A stretch of 64,000 bases of DNA from 2-02-FULL-47-50 sp964479045 (GTDB taxonomy: Bacteria; Pseudomonadota; Gammaproteobacteria; Eutrophobiales; Eutrophobiaceae). The position numbers were made by a program, and so were the translations under genes. The stretch lies in NCBI GenBank assembly GCA_964479045.1, contig CAYZJI010000003.1:172835-236834 (forward strand), given 5' to 3'. Numbering within the stretch: position 1 is the stretch's first letter; each line of letters starts with the position of its first letter. Below, one piece after another: positions 49,828-58,751 of the stretch. The notes under the pieces are model-generated. The model saw only the letters and a program-made list of their open reading frames with translations, was not told the DNA's origin and searched no databases.

Positions 49828-50610
49828 ATGAGCGTGACTGAAGGTAGTACCGCCACAGACAACAAGTCCCGCTATGCCACTCTCCGGCAGTGGCTGACGA
49901 CGGAGACCGGCCATCAACTGCTCAAATATGAACGGAAACGCCTGGCACGGACATTACCGGATCTGTTCGGATATCACATTGTACAGATTGGGGAGGTGCC
50001 GGATGCCGAGTTGATCAACAGCAGTCGTATCCAGCACAAGCTCACCACAGCCAGCGTCGTTGAATCCTCGATGTCTCCTGATCTATTGTGCGATTCACAT
50101 GCATTACCTGTGGCCACAGAAAGCATAGATGTTCTGTTGATGCCACATGTCCTCGAATTTAGCGGCAATCCACATCAGATACTGCGTGAAGCCGAACGTG
50201 TGCTGATTGGAGAAGGTCATGTGGTCATTCTGGGATTCAATCCCTGGAGTCTGTGGGGAGTATGGCGTTTGCTTCTGGCCTGGCGTGATCAGTTTCCATG
50301 GTGCGGTCGTTATATACGCCTGTCACGCCTGAAGGACTGGCTGGATTTACTGGATTTTGAAATCATCAGCAGTGAACATTTTTTCTTCCGGCCCCCGCTG
50401 CAGAATCGTTCCATCATGCAGAAACTTGAATTTCTGGAATACCTCGGCCGGTATTGCTGGCCTTATCTGGGCGGAATCTATATGGTGGTGGCGCGCAAGC
50501 GGGTGGCTTCGCTGACACCTATCAAGCTGCGCTGGCAATCCCGTCGGCACATGCTGGCTGCCGGGATTATTGAACCATCTGCACGCAATACTTCAACAGA
50601 ACAGCAATGA
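49828..50610 (+). CDS. Class I SAM-dependent methyltransferase upstream of rnhA
   Basis: A 260-residue methyltransferase of the Methyltransf_11 type. The SAM motifs are partly degenerate: motif I region is IVQIGEVPDAEL, motif II is LPVATESIDVLLMPHVLEF and motif III is ILREAERVLIGEGHVVILGFNPWS. The C-terminal part has hydrophobic helices (about residues 150-170 and 215-235). The ATG at 49828 is chosen because GGGGGA lies just upstream; the ATG at 49747 has no ribosome-binding site. The gene is commonly found before rnhA and after gloB in gammaproteobacteria; the substrate is unknown. Confidence 0.88.
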   Translation: MSVTEGSTATDNKSRYATLRQWLTTETGHQLLKYERKRLARTLPDLFGYHIVQIGEVPDAELINSSRIQHKLTTASVVESSMSPDLLCDSHALPVATESIDVLLMPHVLEFSGNPHQILREAERVLIGEGHVVILGFNPWSLWGVWRLLLAWRDQFPWCGRYIRLSRLKDWLDLLDFEIISSEHFFFRPPLQNRSIMQKLEFLEYLGRYCWPYLGGIYMVVARKRVASLTPIKLRWQSRRHMLAAGIIEPSARNTSTEQQ

Positions 50611-50620
50611 GCCGGAATCC

Positions 50621-51076
50621 ATGACTGAGCGTGTGATAATTTTTACTGATGGCGCCTGCCGCGGCAATCCGGGTCCGGGTGGCTGGGGTGTATTGCTGCA
50701 GTTTAACGGGACAGAGAAGCAACTGTATGGTGCCGAACGTGAGACCACCAACAATCGTATGGAACTGACTGCTGCCATCATGGCACTGGAAGCATTAAAG
50801 CGGACCTGCAAGGTATCACTCACTACGGATTCACAGTATGTACGTAACGGTATTACTGCCTGGCTGCCGGACTGGAAACAACGTGGCTGGAAAACCGCCA
50901 ACAAGAAACCGGTCAAGAATGTAGACTTGTGGCAACGTCTGGATGCCGCCGCTGCACGGCATGACATTGATTGGCACTGGGTGAAAGGGCACAGTGGCCA
51001 TGCCGAAAATGATCGTGTTGATGAACTTGCCAATCTGGCAATTGATGAGATGTTGAATGTGAAGCGTGAAGCGTGA
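50621..51076 (+). CDS. rnhA: Ribonuclease HI
   Basis: Degrades the RNA strand of RNA-DNA hybrids. The four acidic catalytic residues are all in place: Asp in IFTDGACRGNPGPGG, Glu in NRMELTAA, Asp in TTDSQYV and Asp in HAENDRVDELA. The ATG at 50621 gives the normal length of 151 residues. The C-terminal tail NVKREA is encoded by the first GTGAAGC heptamers of a tandem repeat, and the stop codon is part of the repeat. It is followed by dnaQ, the normal neighbour. Confidence 0.95.
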   Translation: MTERVIIFTDGACRGNPGPGGWGVLLQFNGTEKQLYGAERETTNNRMELTAAIMALEALKRTCKVSLTTDSQYVRNGITAWLPDWKQRGWKTANKKPVKNVDLWQRLDAAAARHDIDWHWVKGHSGHAENDRVDELANLAIDEMLNVKREA

Positions 51077-51090
51077 AGCGTGAAGCGTGA
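51059..51090 (+). repeat. GTGAAGC heptamer tandem repeat at the rnhA end
   Basis: Four exact GTGAAGC units (51059-51086) and a partial fifth. It starts inside rnhA and includes its stop codon. The heptamer shifts frame at each copy, so an invading array gives Val-Lys-Arg-Glu-Ala then TGA in this frame. Confidence 0.92.
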
Positions 51091-51140
51091 ATTGGATGGA
51101 TAAGCCGAAACTAAAAAGTTCCTGAAACCTTCTAATTTTT

Positions 51141-51178
<38 letters not shown>

Positions 51179-51180
51179 AA

Positions 51181-51906
51181 ATGCGCCAAATCATCCTCGA
51201 TACAGAAACTACCGGTCTTGAATTTTCACAGGGTCATCGGATTATTGAAATCGGCTGTGTGGAACTGAAAAACCGGCGCCGCAGCGGTCATGATTTTCAT
51301 CATTATCTCAATCCCGAGCGGGAGATTGATGATGGTGCTTTCGATGTGCACGGCATCAGCAATGAAATGCTTGCGGACAAACCGCGCTTCCGTGATATCG
51401 CCCGTGAATTGATTGATTACCTGCGCGGCAGTGAAGTGATTATTCATAATGCGCCGTTTGATGTGGGCTTTATCAATAATGAACTCGAAATAGTGGGCGC
51501 TGAGTGGGGCAGGATCGAAGATTACTGCAGGATCACGGATACGCTGATCATGGCGCGGGAACGGCATCCGGGACAGAAGAACAGCCTGGATGCACTTTGC
51601 CAGCGCTATAACATCGATAATTCACAGCGAGAACAGCATGGTGCCTTGCTGGACGCGCGGATTTTGTCAGATGTTTATCTGGCGATGACGGGAGGGCAGG
51701 CGGATTTGTCGTTGCATGCGGAAGCTGCCGATGAAACAAGTTCAGGTGTTGTGACCAGACAACTGAATCCGAACCGCCATCAATTAAGGGTTATTCAACC
51801 TGCGGCTGAAGAACTTGCCGCGCATGAGAAACGGCTTGCTGCCATCGACAAAAAAAGCGGCGGCAAGTGTGTGTGGAGAACGTTAAATATGAAGCGTGAA
51901 GCGTGA
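51181..51906 (+). CDS. dnaQ: DNA polymerase III epsilon subunit (proofreading exonuclease)
   Basis: The 3'-5' proofreading subunit of the replicative polymerase. The DEDDh residues are seen: D7 and E9 in LDTETTGLE, Asp in IIHNAPFDVGF and the His and Asp in EQHGALLDARILSDVYLAMTGGQ. The C-terminal part has the linker that binds the alpha subunit. At 241 residues it has normal length. The last residues, NMKREA, come from the repeat array, as in rnhA. The start codon is directly preceded by the AGATACG repeat, without a clear Shine-Dalgarno. Confidence 0.96.
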   Translation: MRQIILDTETTGLEFSQGHRIIEIGCVELKNRRRSGHDFHHYLNPEREIDDGAFDVHGISNEMLADKPRFRDIARELIDYLRGSEVIIHNAPFDVGFINNELEIVGAEWGRIEDYCRITDTLIMARERHPGQKNSLDALCQRYNIDNSQREQHGALLDARILSDVYLAMTGGQADLSLHAEAADETSSGVVTRQLNPNRHQLRVIQPAAEELAAHEKRLAAIDKKSGGKCVWRTLNMKREA

Positions 51907-51970
51907 AGCGTGAAGCGTGAAGCGTTTCTCCTGGCAAACGAGATACGCTTCACGAAGTGCGAGATACGAG
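51889..51970. repeat. GTGAAGC/AGATACG repeats after dnaQ
   Basis: One ATGAAGC and four GTGAAGC units (51889-51923) that include the dnaQ stop, then AGATACG (51941-51947), an inverted GTGAAGC (GCTTCAC, 51947-51953) and a second AGATACG region (51961-51970). It reaches to the end of grxD, which converges from the right. Confidence 0.9.
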
Positions 51971-51972
51971 TC

Positions 51973-52296
51973 TTATTTGTTAACGGCTTCCTGCACCATT
52001 TTCTGCAGCTCACCTTTCTGGAACAGATCAAGCGTGATATCACAGCCACCGATCAGTTCACCATTGACAAATACCTGCGGGAATGTAGGCCAGTTGGAGA
52101 AGGCCGGGAGACTGGCGCGAACGTCCGGTTCTGCGAGTACATCCACATAGGTAAAGTCCACATTACAGGCTTTCAGGGCCTGTGCCGTGCGCATGGAAAA
52201 CCCGCACTGCGGAAAATCCGGCGTGCCTTTCATAAAGACCACCACGGGATTCTGTTCCACCGTTTGTTTGATGCGTTCAATCACGTCCATCGGCAT
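51973..52296 (-). CDS. grxD: Monothiol glutaredoxin (Grx4/GrxD)
   Basis: A 107-residue monothiol glutaredoxin that binds and transfers [2Fe-2S] clusters, often with BolA. The active site is CGFS at residues 31-34 in the PQCGFSMRTAQAL segment; the glutathione-binding WPTFPQVFVNGELIGGCD block follows. The gene is convergent with dnaQ, with the repeat array between them. Upstream is a TATAAT-like element, which may be its promoter. Confidence 0.96.
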   Translation of the reverse strand: MPMDVIERIKQTVEQNPVVVFMKGTPDFPQCGFSMRTAQALKACNVDFTYVDVLAEPDVRASLPAFSNWPTFPQVFVNGELIGGCDITLDLFQKGELQKMVQEAVNK

Positions 52297-52521
52297 GCCT
52301 CTTGGTATTCTATGGAGTAGTAAAGTTGGGGCGCATTATATACCTTTAAAGAGTTTGTCCGTCCATCCGATGGATAATTCCGCTGACCGGCTGTTTTCCA
52401 CAGAAAATCACGGGTTAAGGGGTAGGAAGCCGGGGTGTACACACGTATAATCACGCCATTCTGGGTCAGGACGACTGGCCGGCATTCATAACTGATTACT
52501 ATATATGTTTGGGGAAATACT
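52297..52521. promoter_or_regulatory. Divergent intergenic region, grxD and PuuD-like gene
   Basis: The gap of 225 bases holds a minus-strand TATAAT (complement of 52335-52340) with a CGGACA about 15 bases further upstream, for grxD, and a plus-strand TATAAT at 52446-52451 for the membrane protein gene, without a good -35. The rest shows no gene or repeat that I can identify. Confidence 0.4.
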
Positions 52522-53106
52522 ATGAATCCATTGAAATCCATACCGGGCACACTCGCTTGCGGTTTTATTGCGGCGATCATTATTACCCTGCTGATCGGTG
52601 AAACCTCGCTGAATGGCTGGTCGCTCGCGGTCTGGTTACATGTGTTTTTCGGTATTATCTGGATAGGTCTTCTGTATTACTTCAACTTTGTGCAGGTACC
52701 GTCCGTGGCACAGGCATTGGCCGACAAGGACGGCCCGGGCCCGGCTGCTATTAATAAGTATGTTGCACCCCGGGCGCTGTGGTGGTTCCGCTGGGGTGCT
52801 GTGGCCACCTGGCTGACGGGCGCCGCTGCCCTGGAAATCATGGGGGTTGGCCTGAAAAATGCCTTCCTGTTACAGGAGGGCGCACTCATTATTGGTATCG
52901 GCGCCTGGCTCGGTACGATCATGTTATTCAATGTGTGGGTGCTGATCTGGCCGAACCAGAAAAAGATCCTCGGCATCGTTACTGCCACTGCAGATGAAGT
53001 GGCCAAAAGCAAGGTAATTGCACTGATGGCGTCGCGAACCAATGCCCTGCTCTCCATACCCATGATTATGTGTATGGTGGGACACGGACACGGGCTGCCA
53101 TTGTAA
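52522..53106 (+). CDS. PuuD-like (urate oxidase N-terminal) membrane protein
   Basis: A 194-residue polytopic membrane protein of the family called Urate_ox_N: helices at about 8-25, 35-55, 88-110, 115-135 and 165-190, with His and Trp residues (WLHVFFGIIWIGLLYYFNFVQ region) that recall the haem-binding urate hydroxylase PuuD. The C-terminal cytochrome c domain of true PuuD is missing and no purine catabolism gene is near, so urate oxidation is uncertain. Close homologues are frequent in gammaproteobacteria. A terminator follows the stop. Confidence 0.8.
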   Translation: MNPLKSIPGTLACGFIAAIIITLLIGETSLNGWSLAVWLHVFFGIIWIGLLYYFNFVQVPSVAQALADKDGPGPAAINKYVAPRALWWFRWGAVATWLTGAAALEIMGVGLKNAFLLQEGALIIGIGAWLGTIMLFNVWVLIWPNQKKILGIVTATADEVAKSKVIALMASRTNALLSIPMIMCMVGHGHGLPL

Positions 53107-53134
53107 CCGGACGATTAATCTTTAACAGTCTTCC

Positions 53135-53157
53135 AAGCCCGGCTCAGCGCCGGGCTT
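53135..53157 (+). terminator. Terminator after the PuuD-like gene
   Basis: AAGCCCGGC (53135-53143), TCAGC loop, GCCGGGCTT (53149-53157), a perfect 9-bp stem. The following CGTGTTTAT is only weakly T-rich. Confidence 0.7.
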
Positions 53158-53189
53158 CGTGTTTATAGGCAGAAATTTTCAAATTTCTC

Positions 53190-54365
53190 ATGAGTGATCA
53201 TTTAATGACCAGCTATCAACACCTGCCGGTGGCCTTTACCCATGGCCACGGTGCATACCTGTTTGATGAACAGGGTAACCGTTATCTGGATGCCCTGAGT
53301 GGCATTGCCGTGTGTGGTCTAGGCCATGCACACCCGCGTCTGCAGGCGGCCATTGCCGATCAGGCCGGCAAGGTATTACATACCTCGAACCTCTATCACA
53401 TTCCACTACAGGAACAACTGGCGGATCGTTTGTGTCAGGTGTCCGGTATGGATAGGGTGTTTTTTGGTAACTCCGGTGCCGAGGCCAATGAAGCGGCCAT
53501 CAAAATTGCCCGTTTACATGGACACAAAAAAAATATCGCTGAGCCGGTAATCGTTGTCACCGAAAAAAGTTTTCATGGACGCACACTGGCGACACTGAGT
53601 GCCACCGGCAATCCGAAAGTACAGAAAGGTTTTGAACCATTGGTGCAGGGATTTCTGCGTGTGGCTTATAACAGTATCGATGCCATACGCGCAGCCATTG
53701 CCGGTAATGAAAACATAGCCGCGATCATGGTGGAACCGGTACAGGGCGAAGGTGGTATCGTGGTGCCGGATACAGGATATCTGGCCACATTGCGGGCATT
53801 GTGTGATGAACATGATCTGTTGCTGATCCTTGATGAGATACAGACCGGAATGTGCCGTACCGGAAAATGGTTTGCGTATCAGCATGAAAATATCAAGCCG
53901 GATGTGATGACACTCGCCAAGGCGCTGGGCAATGGTGTGCCGGTTGGCGCATGTCTTGCACAAGGTGCGGCGGCAGAATTGATCAAACCGGGCAGTCATG
54001 GTTCTACTTTTGGAGGCAATCCACTTGCAGCACGCGCCGGGTTGACCGTTATTGATGTTCTGACGGATGGAAAACTTGATCAGCGTGCAGAACATCTCGG
54101 CAGCCTGATGTTGCAGGGTTTCCGGAATGAATTACAAGGCATTAAAGGCGTCATAGCAGTTCGTGGCAAGGGACTGATGCTCGGTATTGAGCTGGAAAAG
54201 GATTGCGGTGATCTGGTAAAGCAAGCTCTGGCAGAACACCTTCTGATTAATGTCACCTCCGGTAATGTAATTCGTTTATTACCCCCGCTGATCATTACTG
54301 ATGAAGAAGCGCGGCGAATAGTTGAACTCGTTTCTGCGCTAGTCAGAAAATTTTTGGGAGGCTGA
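53190..54365 (+). CDS. argD: Acetylornithine aminotransferase
   Basis: Transfers an amino group to N-acetylglutamate semialdehyde in arginine biosynthesis (and may also act in lysine synthesis). The 391-residue class III aminotransferase has GNSGAEANEAAIK, FHGRT, LDEIQTGMCRTG and the PLP lysine K244 in TLAKALGNGVPVGA. GSTFGGNPLA near the C-terminus is typical. argF follows after three bases on the same strand, so the pair is one operon. Confidence 0.95.
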   Translation: MSDHLMTSYQHLPVAFTHGHGAYLFDEQGNRYLDALSGIAVCGLGHAHPRLQAAIADQAGKVLHTSNLYHIPLQEQLADRLCQVSGMDRVFFGNSGAEANEAAIKIARLHGHKKNIAEPVIVVTEKSFHGRTLATLSATGNPKVQKGFEPLVQGFLRVAYNSIDAIRAAIAGNENIAAIMVEPVQGEGGIVVPDTGYLATLRALCDEHDLLLILDEIQTGMCRTGKWFAYQHENIKPDVMTLAKALGNGVPVGACLAQGAAAELIKPGSHGSTFGGNPLAARAGLTVIDVLTDGKLDQRAEHLGSLMLQGFRNELQGIKGVIAVRGKGLMLGIELEKDCGDLVKQALAEHLLINVTSGNVIRLLPPLIITDEEARRIVELVSALVRKFLGG

Positions 54366-54368
54366 AGC

Positions 54369-55271
54369 ATGTCCTTGCGTCATTTCCTCTGTCTTTCTGA
54401 TTTGAACCGGGATGAGCTGTTGCAGATCATTCAGCGTGCCATCGAAACCAAACAGCAGCTGCGCGCCGGCAAAATGCAACAGACGCTGCCGGGCAAAGTG
54501 CTGGCGATGATTTTTGAAAAATCATCCACTCGCACGCGGGTTTCGTTTGAAACGGCCATGGCACAAGCCGGAGGGCACGCGATTTTTCTCTCACCGGATG
54601 ATACGCAATTGGGACGGGGAGAGCTGGTGGAAGATACCGCACGGGTGTTATCGAAAATGGTGGATGCCATCATGATCCGCACGTTCGAGCACAGCAAACT
54701 GGAACGCCTCGCAGAATACGCCTCCATACCGGTGATTAACGGATTGTCGGATTACCTGCACCCCTGCCAGTTGCTGGCCGATATGCAAACTTGGCATGAA
54801 GAACGTGGTTCCATTCAGGGCAAGACTGTGGCCTGGCTCGGTGATGGTAACAATATGTGTCATTCCTATATCACGGCAGCAAAGTTGCTGGATTTTGAGT
54901 TGCGCATTGCCTGTCCGGACAACTACCGCCCGGATGCGACGTTGGTGAAAAGTGCGGGGTCACGCCTGATGGTGACCACCGATCCCACTGCTGCTGTAAA
55001 GAATGCGGATTTGATTGTGACTGACGTATGGGCCAGCATGGGGCAGGAAGATGAAGCTAAAGCACGCCATGCCATCTTCAAACCTTATCAGGTGAATGCC
55101 GCTTTGATGAAACTGGCAAAGAACGATGCACTGTTTATGCATTGTCTGCCTGCACATCGTGGCGACGAGGTGACTGCAGAGGTCATCGACGGCCCACAAA
55201 GTGTGGTCTGGGAAGAGGCTGGTAACCGGCTGCATTCGCAAAGAGCATTACTGGAGTTTTTACTGGCGTGA
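54369..55271 (+). CDS. argF: Ornithine carbamoyltransferase, anabolic
   Basis: Joins carbamoyl phosphate and ornithine to form citrulline in the cytoplasm. The 300-residue enzyme has the carbamoyl phosphate loop SSTRTR at residues 52-57, DYLHPCQLLADMQT, and HCLPAHRGDEV with the active-site cysteine. The gene lies three bases after argD. Its stop codon TGA is within a GCGTGAAGC sequence that begins the following repeat, like rnhA and dnaQ. Confidence 0.96.
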   Translation: MSLRHFLCLSDLNRDELLQIIQRAIETKQQLRAGKMQQTLPGKVLAMIFEKSSTRTRVSFETAMAQAGGHAIFLSPDDTQLGRGELVEDTARVLSKMVDAIMIRTFEHSKLERLAEYASIPVINGLSDYLHPCQLLADMQTWHEERGSIQGKTVAWLGDGNNMCHSYITAAKLLDFELRIACPDNYRPDATLVKSAGSRLMVTTDPTAAVKNADLIVTDVWASMGQEDEAKARHAIFKPYQVNAALMKLAKNDALFMHCLPAHRGDEVTAEVIDGPQSVVWEEAGNRLHSQRALLEFLLA

Positions 55272-55345
55272 AGCGGCGCTCGTGAAACGTGAAGTGCAAA
55301 CGCTATTCGTTTCACGCTTCACGCGATACGCTTCACGATATACGA
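55264..55345. repeat. Degenerate heptamer repeats between argF and surE
   Basis: Contains GTGAAGC, CGTGAAACGTGAAG and, on the other strand, TTCACGCTTCACG and GATACGCTTCACG. The arms 55281-55293 and 55310-55322 can pair to form a hairpin. It includes the argF stop and ends just before surE, and may serve as a weak terminator. Confidence 0.8.
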
Positions 55346-55351
55346 TAGCGT

Positions 55352-56113
55352 ATGCACTTTCTACTGAGTAACGACGATGGTTATCAGGCCCGTGGGCTGG
55401 TGTTGATGGCCGAAGCCCTGGCGAAAACGGGGCGAATTACCGTCGTTGCCCCGGATCGCAATCGCAGTGGTGCCAGTAATTCCCTGACACTCGATGTTCC
55501 TTTGCATCCACAGACCGCACCCAACGGTTTTATCTACATCAACGGTACGCCTACCGATTGTGTGCATATTGCCATTACCGGTTTGCTGGAACCGGATCCG
55601 GACATGGTCATTAGCGGGATCAATTCCGGCTCCAACCTTGGCGATGATGTTCTGTATTCCGGTACTGTGGCGGCCGCAATGGAGGGCCGCTATCTGGGTT
55701 GTCCGGCCATCGCCGTTTCACTGGCGGGTGATAATCCCACCCACTATGAAACGGCTGTTGAAGTTGTGTTGACACTGGTACGTACGATCACCGCCGCCAC
55801 CAGCAGCAAAGATCTGTTGTTGAATGTGAATGTACCGGATGTGCCGTACTCTGAATTGAAAGGTTATGAAATTACCCGGCTCGGACAGCGGCACAAGGCC
55901 GAACCGGCCATACCGGCGACGGACCCGCATGGCCGTAAAGTCTACTGGGTGGGACGTGTAGGTCCCGAACAGGATGCCGGTCCCGGTACCGATTTTCATG
56001 CAGTACGTCATGGCAGGGTCTCCATCACGCCCTTGCAGATCGACCTAACGCGTTACAGCGTACTGGATGAATTAAAAACCTGGGTAGGAGGAATGACAAA
56101 CCATGACGGCTAA
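55352..56113 (+). CDS. surE: 5'/3'-nucleotidase SurE
   Basis: A metal-dependent nucleotidase of 253 residues that removes phosphate from nucleoside monophosphates and short polyphosphate. The N-terminal LLSNDDGYQARGL motif holds the metal-binding Asp pair, and SGASNSLT and INSGSNLGDDVLYSGTVAAAMEG complete the active site. The gene begins the classical surE-pcm-nlpD-rpoS stationary-phase block. Its end overlaps pcm by 11 bases. Confidence 0.97.
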   Translation: MHFLLSNDDGYQARGLVLMAEALAKTGRITVVAPDRNRSGASNSLTLDVPLHPQTAPNGFIYINGTPTDCVHIAITGLLEPDPDMVISGINSGSNLGDDVLYSGTVAAAMEGRYLGCPAIAVSLAGDNPTHYETAVEVVLTLVRTITAATSSKDLLLNVNVPDVPYSELKGYEITRLGQRHKAEPAIPATDPHGRKVYWVGRVGPEQDAGPGTDFHAVRHGRVSITPLQIDLTRYSVLDELKTWVGGMTNHDG

Positions 56114-56762
56114 CCTGCGCGGTATTGGCATGACGTCACAACGCACGCGCGATCGTTTGATCACCCGGCTCAAGGAAATGGGCATACGTTCACAAACCGT
56201 GCTGGATGTAATCCGTAATACACCCCGGCATATTTTCGTGGATGAAGCACTCGCAAGCCGTGCCTATGAAAATACGGCCCTGCCCATCGGTTACAACCAG
56301 ACCATTTCACAACCCTATATTGTGGCGCGCATGACAGAAGCCCTGCTGGAAAAAGGGCCTTTGAAGCGTGTGCTGGAGATTGGAACGGGCTGCGGTTATC
56401 AGACGGCCGTGCTGGCACAGATAGCTGAACGTGTTTACAGCATTGAACGGATTAATGCCTTGCTCAGCCGTGCCCGAGCCCATCTCATGGGGTTGAAATT
56501 CCGTAACGTCAGACTCAAGCATGGTGATGGCAATAAAGGCTGGCCTGAATACGCACCTTACGATGGCATACTGGTGGCCGCTGCGCCGGCTGGTGTACCG
56601 GAAACTTTACTGAAGCAACTGGAGATTAATGGCCGCCTGATTATTCCGGTGGGCAAGAGCGGTGAACAGAAATTATTACTGATTACACGCACAGAAAATG
56701 GTTTCGATGAACAGACACTCGACATGGTGAGTTTTGTTCCCATGCTGGAAGGCGTCGGATAG
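56103..56762 (+). CDS. pcm: Protein-L-isoaspartate O-methyltransferase
   Basis: Methylates isoaspartyl residues in aged proteins so that they can be repaired. The 219-residue protein has the SAM loop VLEIGTGCGYQTAVLAQ, the substrate-binding LPIGYNQTISQPYIVARMTE region and GRLIIPVG near the end. It overlaps surE and is followed by nlpD after five bases, so it is co-transcribed with both. Confidence 0.97.
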   Translation: MTANLRGIGMTSQRTRDRLITRLKEMGIRSQTVLDVIRNTPRHIFVDEALASRAYENTALPIGYNQTISQPYIVARMTEALLEKGPLKRVLEIGTGCGYQTAVLAQIAERVYSIERINALLSRARAHLMGLKFRNVRLKHGDGNKGWPEYAPYDGILVAAAPAGVPETLLKQLEINGRLIIPVGKSGEQKLLLITRTENGFDEQTLDMVSFVPMLEGVG

Positions 56763-56767
56763 AGTTA

Positions 56768-57682
56768 ATGCGGATTACTCTCGGCCTGATTCACTTGTTG
56801 TTTCTGGGATTGGTGCTGACTGCCTGTGGCGGGAGGGTCTATGCGCCGGTGGAGTCGCCCGGAGAACCATCAAAATCTGCTTCAGCCGCTGCCCTGGTAA
56901 AACGGGTTGCGCCTGATGGCACAACCCCTGTGCCTGCACAGCACATTGTGGCACGCGGAGATACCCTGTATTCCATTGCCTTCAATTATGGCTTTGATTA
57001 CCGTGAAATCGCCGCCTGGAACAATATCCGTTCTCCCTACACGATATATCCCGGACAACGTCTCTTGTTACGTGCACCATCGATAGCTTCTGCTTCAGAA
57101 GCACAACCGGGCCCAGCGTCCCGTAAACAGCCGCATTCACGGCAGCCGGAGCAACCGCAACCGTTGATACAGGAACCGATTGTCAGAAAAAAACCTGATG
57201 GTTCTGCCGTCACCTCAACAACAAAACCAGCGGAAACCTCCGCCCCTCAAGTTGCAAAATCAACCGCGCCGGAACACAAACCTGTTTCTGCTCCGAAAGC
57301 ACCGTTACCTTCAGGTGCGATTCAGTGGAACTGGCCCACACAGGGCAAGGTGATTACATCCAATACACCCATCTCTAAAAACGGTGTCGATATCGCAGGT
57401 GTGAAAGGACAGCCCATCCATGCTGCGGCAGGCGGTGATGTTGTCTACAGCGGCAGTGGACTTCTGGGTTATGGAAGGCTTATCATCATCAAACATAATG
57501 ATCAGTTTCTGAGTGCCTATGCGCATAATGATGAACTGCTCGTGAAAGAAGGCGAGCGTGTGACAGCAGGACAACAGATAGCCCGCATGGGACAGACGAC
57601 CAATGGACGCACATTACTTCATTTTGAAATACGCAAAAACGGACAACCCGTGAATCCGCTTTCCTACCTGCCCAGACAATAA
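56768..57682 (+). CDS. nlpD: NlpD-like LysM/M23 lipoprotein (amidase activator)
   Basis: A 304-residue lipoprotein: signal peptide with lipobox LTAC, a LysM domain at about 58-102 (ARGDTLYSIAFNYG), a Pro/Lys-rich linker, and a C-terminal M23/LytM domain. The LytM active site is degenerate: the usual HxGxD motif reads GVDIAG without the His, while LHFEIR remains. That is as in E. coli NlpD, which is not a peptidase but activates the amidase AmiC. A promoter for rpoS is usually found within nlpD. Confidence 0.95.
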   Translation: MRITLGLIHLLFLGLVLTACGGRVYAPVESPGEPSKSASAAALVKRVAPDGTTPVPAQHIVARGDTLYSIAFNYGFDYREIAAWNNIRSPYTIYPGQRLLLRAPSIASASEAQPGPASRKQPHSRQPEQPQPLIQEPIVRKKPDGSAVTSTTKPAETSAPQVAKSTAPEHKPVSAPKAPLPSGAIQWNWPTQGKVITSNTPISKNGVDIAGVKGQPIHAAAGGDVVYSGSGLLGYGRLIIIKHNDQFLSAYAHNDELLVKEGERVTAGQQIARMGQTTNGRTLLHFEIRKNGQPVNPLSYLPRQ

Positions 57683-57706
57683 TCCTCATTCTGAATTCCA
57701 CCTGCC

Positions 57707-58747
57707 ATGCATACCACCCAGTTTCCCGGAGACGATGATGTGAAGAAGGAGGATGAAGACCTCGAAGTCATGGATGAAGATATGGATTCCGGTCAGGATG
57801 ATATGGATTTATCTGAAATCGGTGAAGAAGATACCGAGCTGGAAGAAGGCGTAGAACCGGCAGAACTCGCCGAAGCAGAAGAATTTGCAGCTGGCGCCAT
57901 ACCCCAGGGTGATCTGGATGCCACCCGAATTTATCTGAGTGAGATCGGGTTTTCTCCCCTGCTGACGGCAGAAGAGGAGGTTTATTATGCCCGCCTCTCG
58001 CGCAAGGGTGATGAAGAAGCACGCAAGCGGATGATCGAAAGCAATCTGCGACTGGTGGTGAAGATAGCCCGGCGATATATGAACCGGGGCCTGGCCCTGC
58101 TGGATCTGATCGAAGAAGGCAATCTGGGGTTGATCCGCGCAGTTGAGAAATTTGACCCGGAAAAGGGCTTCCGTTTTTCCACCTATGCTACGTGGTGGAT
58201 CCGTCAGACCATCGAACGGGCACTCATGAACCAGACCCGCACGGTGCGCCTGCCCATCCATGTGGTGAAGGAGATCAATATTTACTTGCGTGCTGCCCGT
58301 AAACTGTCCCAGTCGCTGGACAGGGAACCCAACCCGGAAGATGTGGCCGAGATGCTGGATATCCCCATCGAAGATGTAAAACACATGCTCGGCCTGAATG
58401 AACGGGTGACCTCTGTGGACGGGCCCACCGGACGTGATTCCGACAAATCCCTGCTCGATACCATTCCCGATGAACAGAATACTGATCCATCATTGCTCCT
58501 GCAGAACAGTGACGTACAGCGTCACATCGATACCTGGCTATCGCAGCTCAGTGACAAACAATGTGCCGTCGTGGAACGCCGTTTCGGCCTGCATGGGCGC
58601 GAAGTGGCCACACTGGAGGAAATCGGTGCTGAACTCGGAGTCACCCGGGAACGAGTCCGCCAGATTCAACTGGAAGCCATCAAACGTTTGCGACAGATTC
58701 TCGAACGCGAGGGTTTTTCGCTGGATACACTCTTCATGGAAGAGTGA
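57707..58747 (+). CDS. rpoS: RNA polymerase sigma factor RpoS
   Basis: Sigma-38 for stationary phase and general stress, 346 residues. After a very acidic N-terminus (region 1.1-like, rich in Asp and Glu) come region 1.2 (ATRIYLSEIG), region 2 (NLRLVVKIARRYMNRGLALLDLIEEGNLGL and FSTYATWWIRQTIERAL in parts), region 3 (LPIHVVKEIN) and region 4 (ERRFGLHG and VTRERVRQIQLEAIKRLR). The acidic stretch of about 60 residues is longer than in E. coli RpoS. The neighbours surE, pcm and nlpD support the assignment over RpoD. Confidence 0.96.
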   Translation: MHTTQFPGDDDVKKEDEDLEVMDEDMDSGQDDMDLSEIGEEDTELEEGVEPAELAEAEEFAAGAIPQGDLDATRIYLSEIGFSPLLTAEEEVYYARLSRKGDEEARKRMIESNLRLVVKIARRYMNRGLALLDLIEEGNLGLIRAVEKFDPEKGFRFSTYATWWIRQTIERALMNQTRTVRLPIHVVKEINIYLRAARKLSQSLDREPNPEDVAEMLDIPIEDVKHMLGLNERVTSVDGPTGRDSDKSLLDTIPDEQNTDPSLLLQNSDVQRHIDTWLSQLSDKQCAVVERRFGLHGREVATLEEIGAELGVTRERVRQIQLEAIKRLRQILEREGFSLDTLFMEE

Positions 58748-58751
58748 GGAA

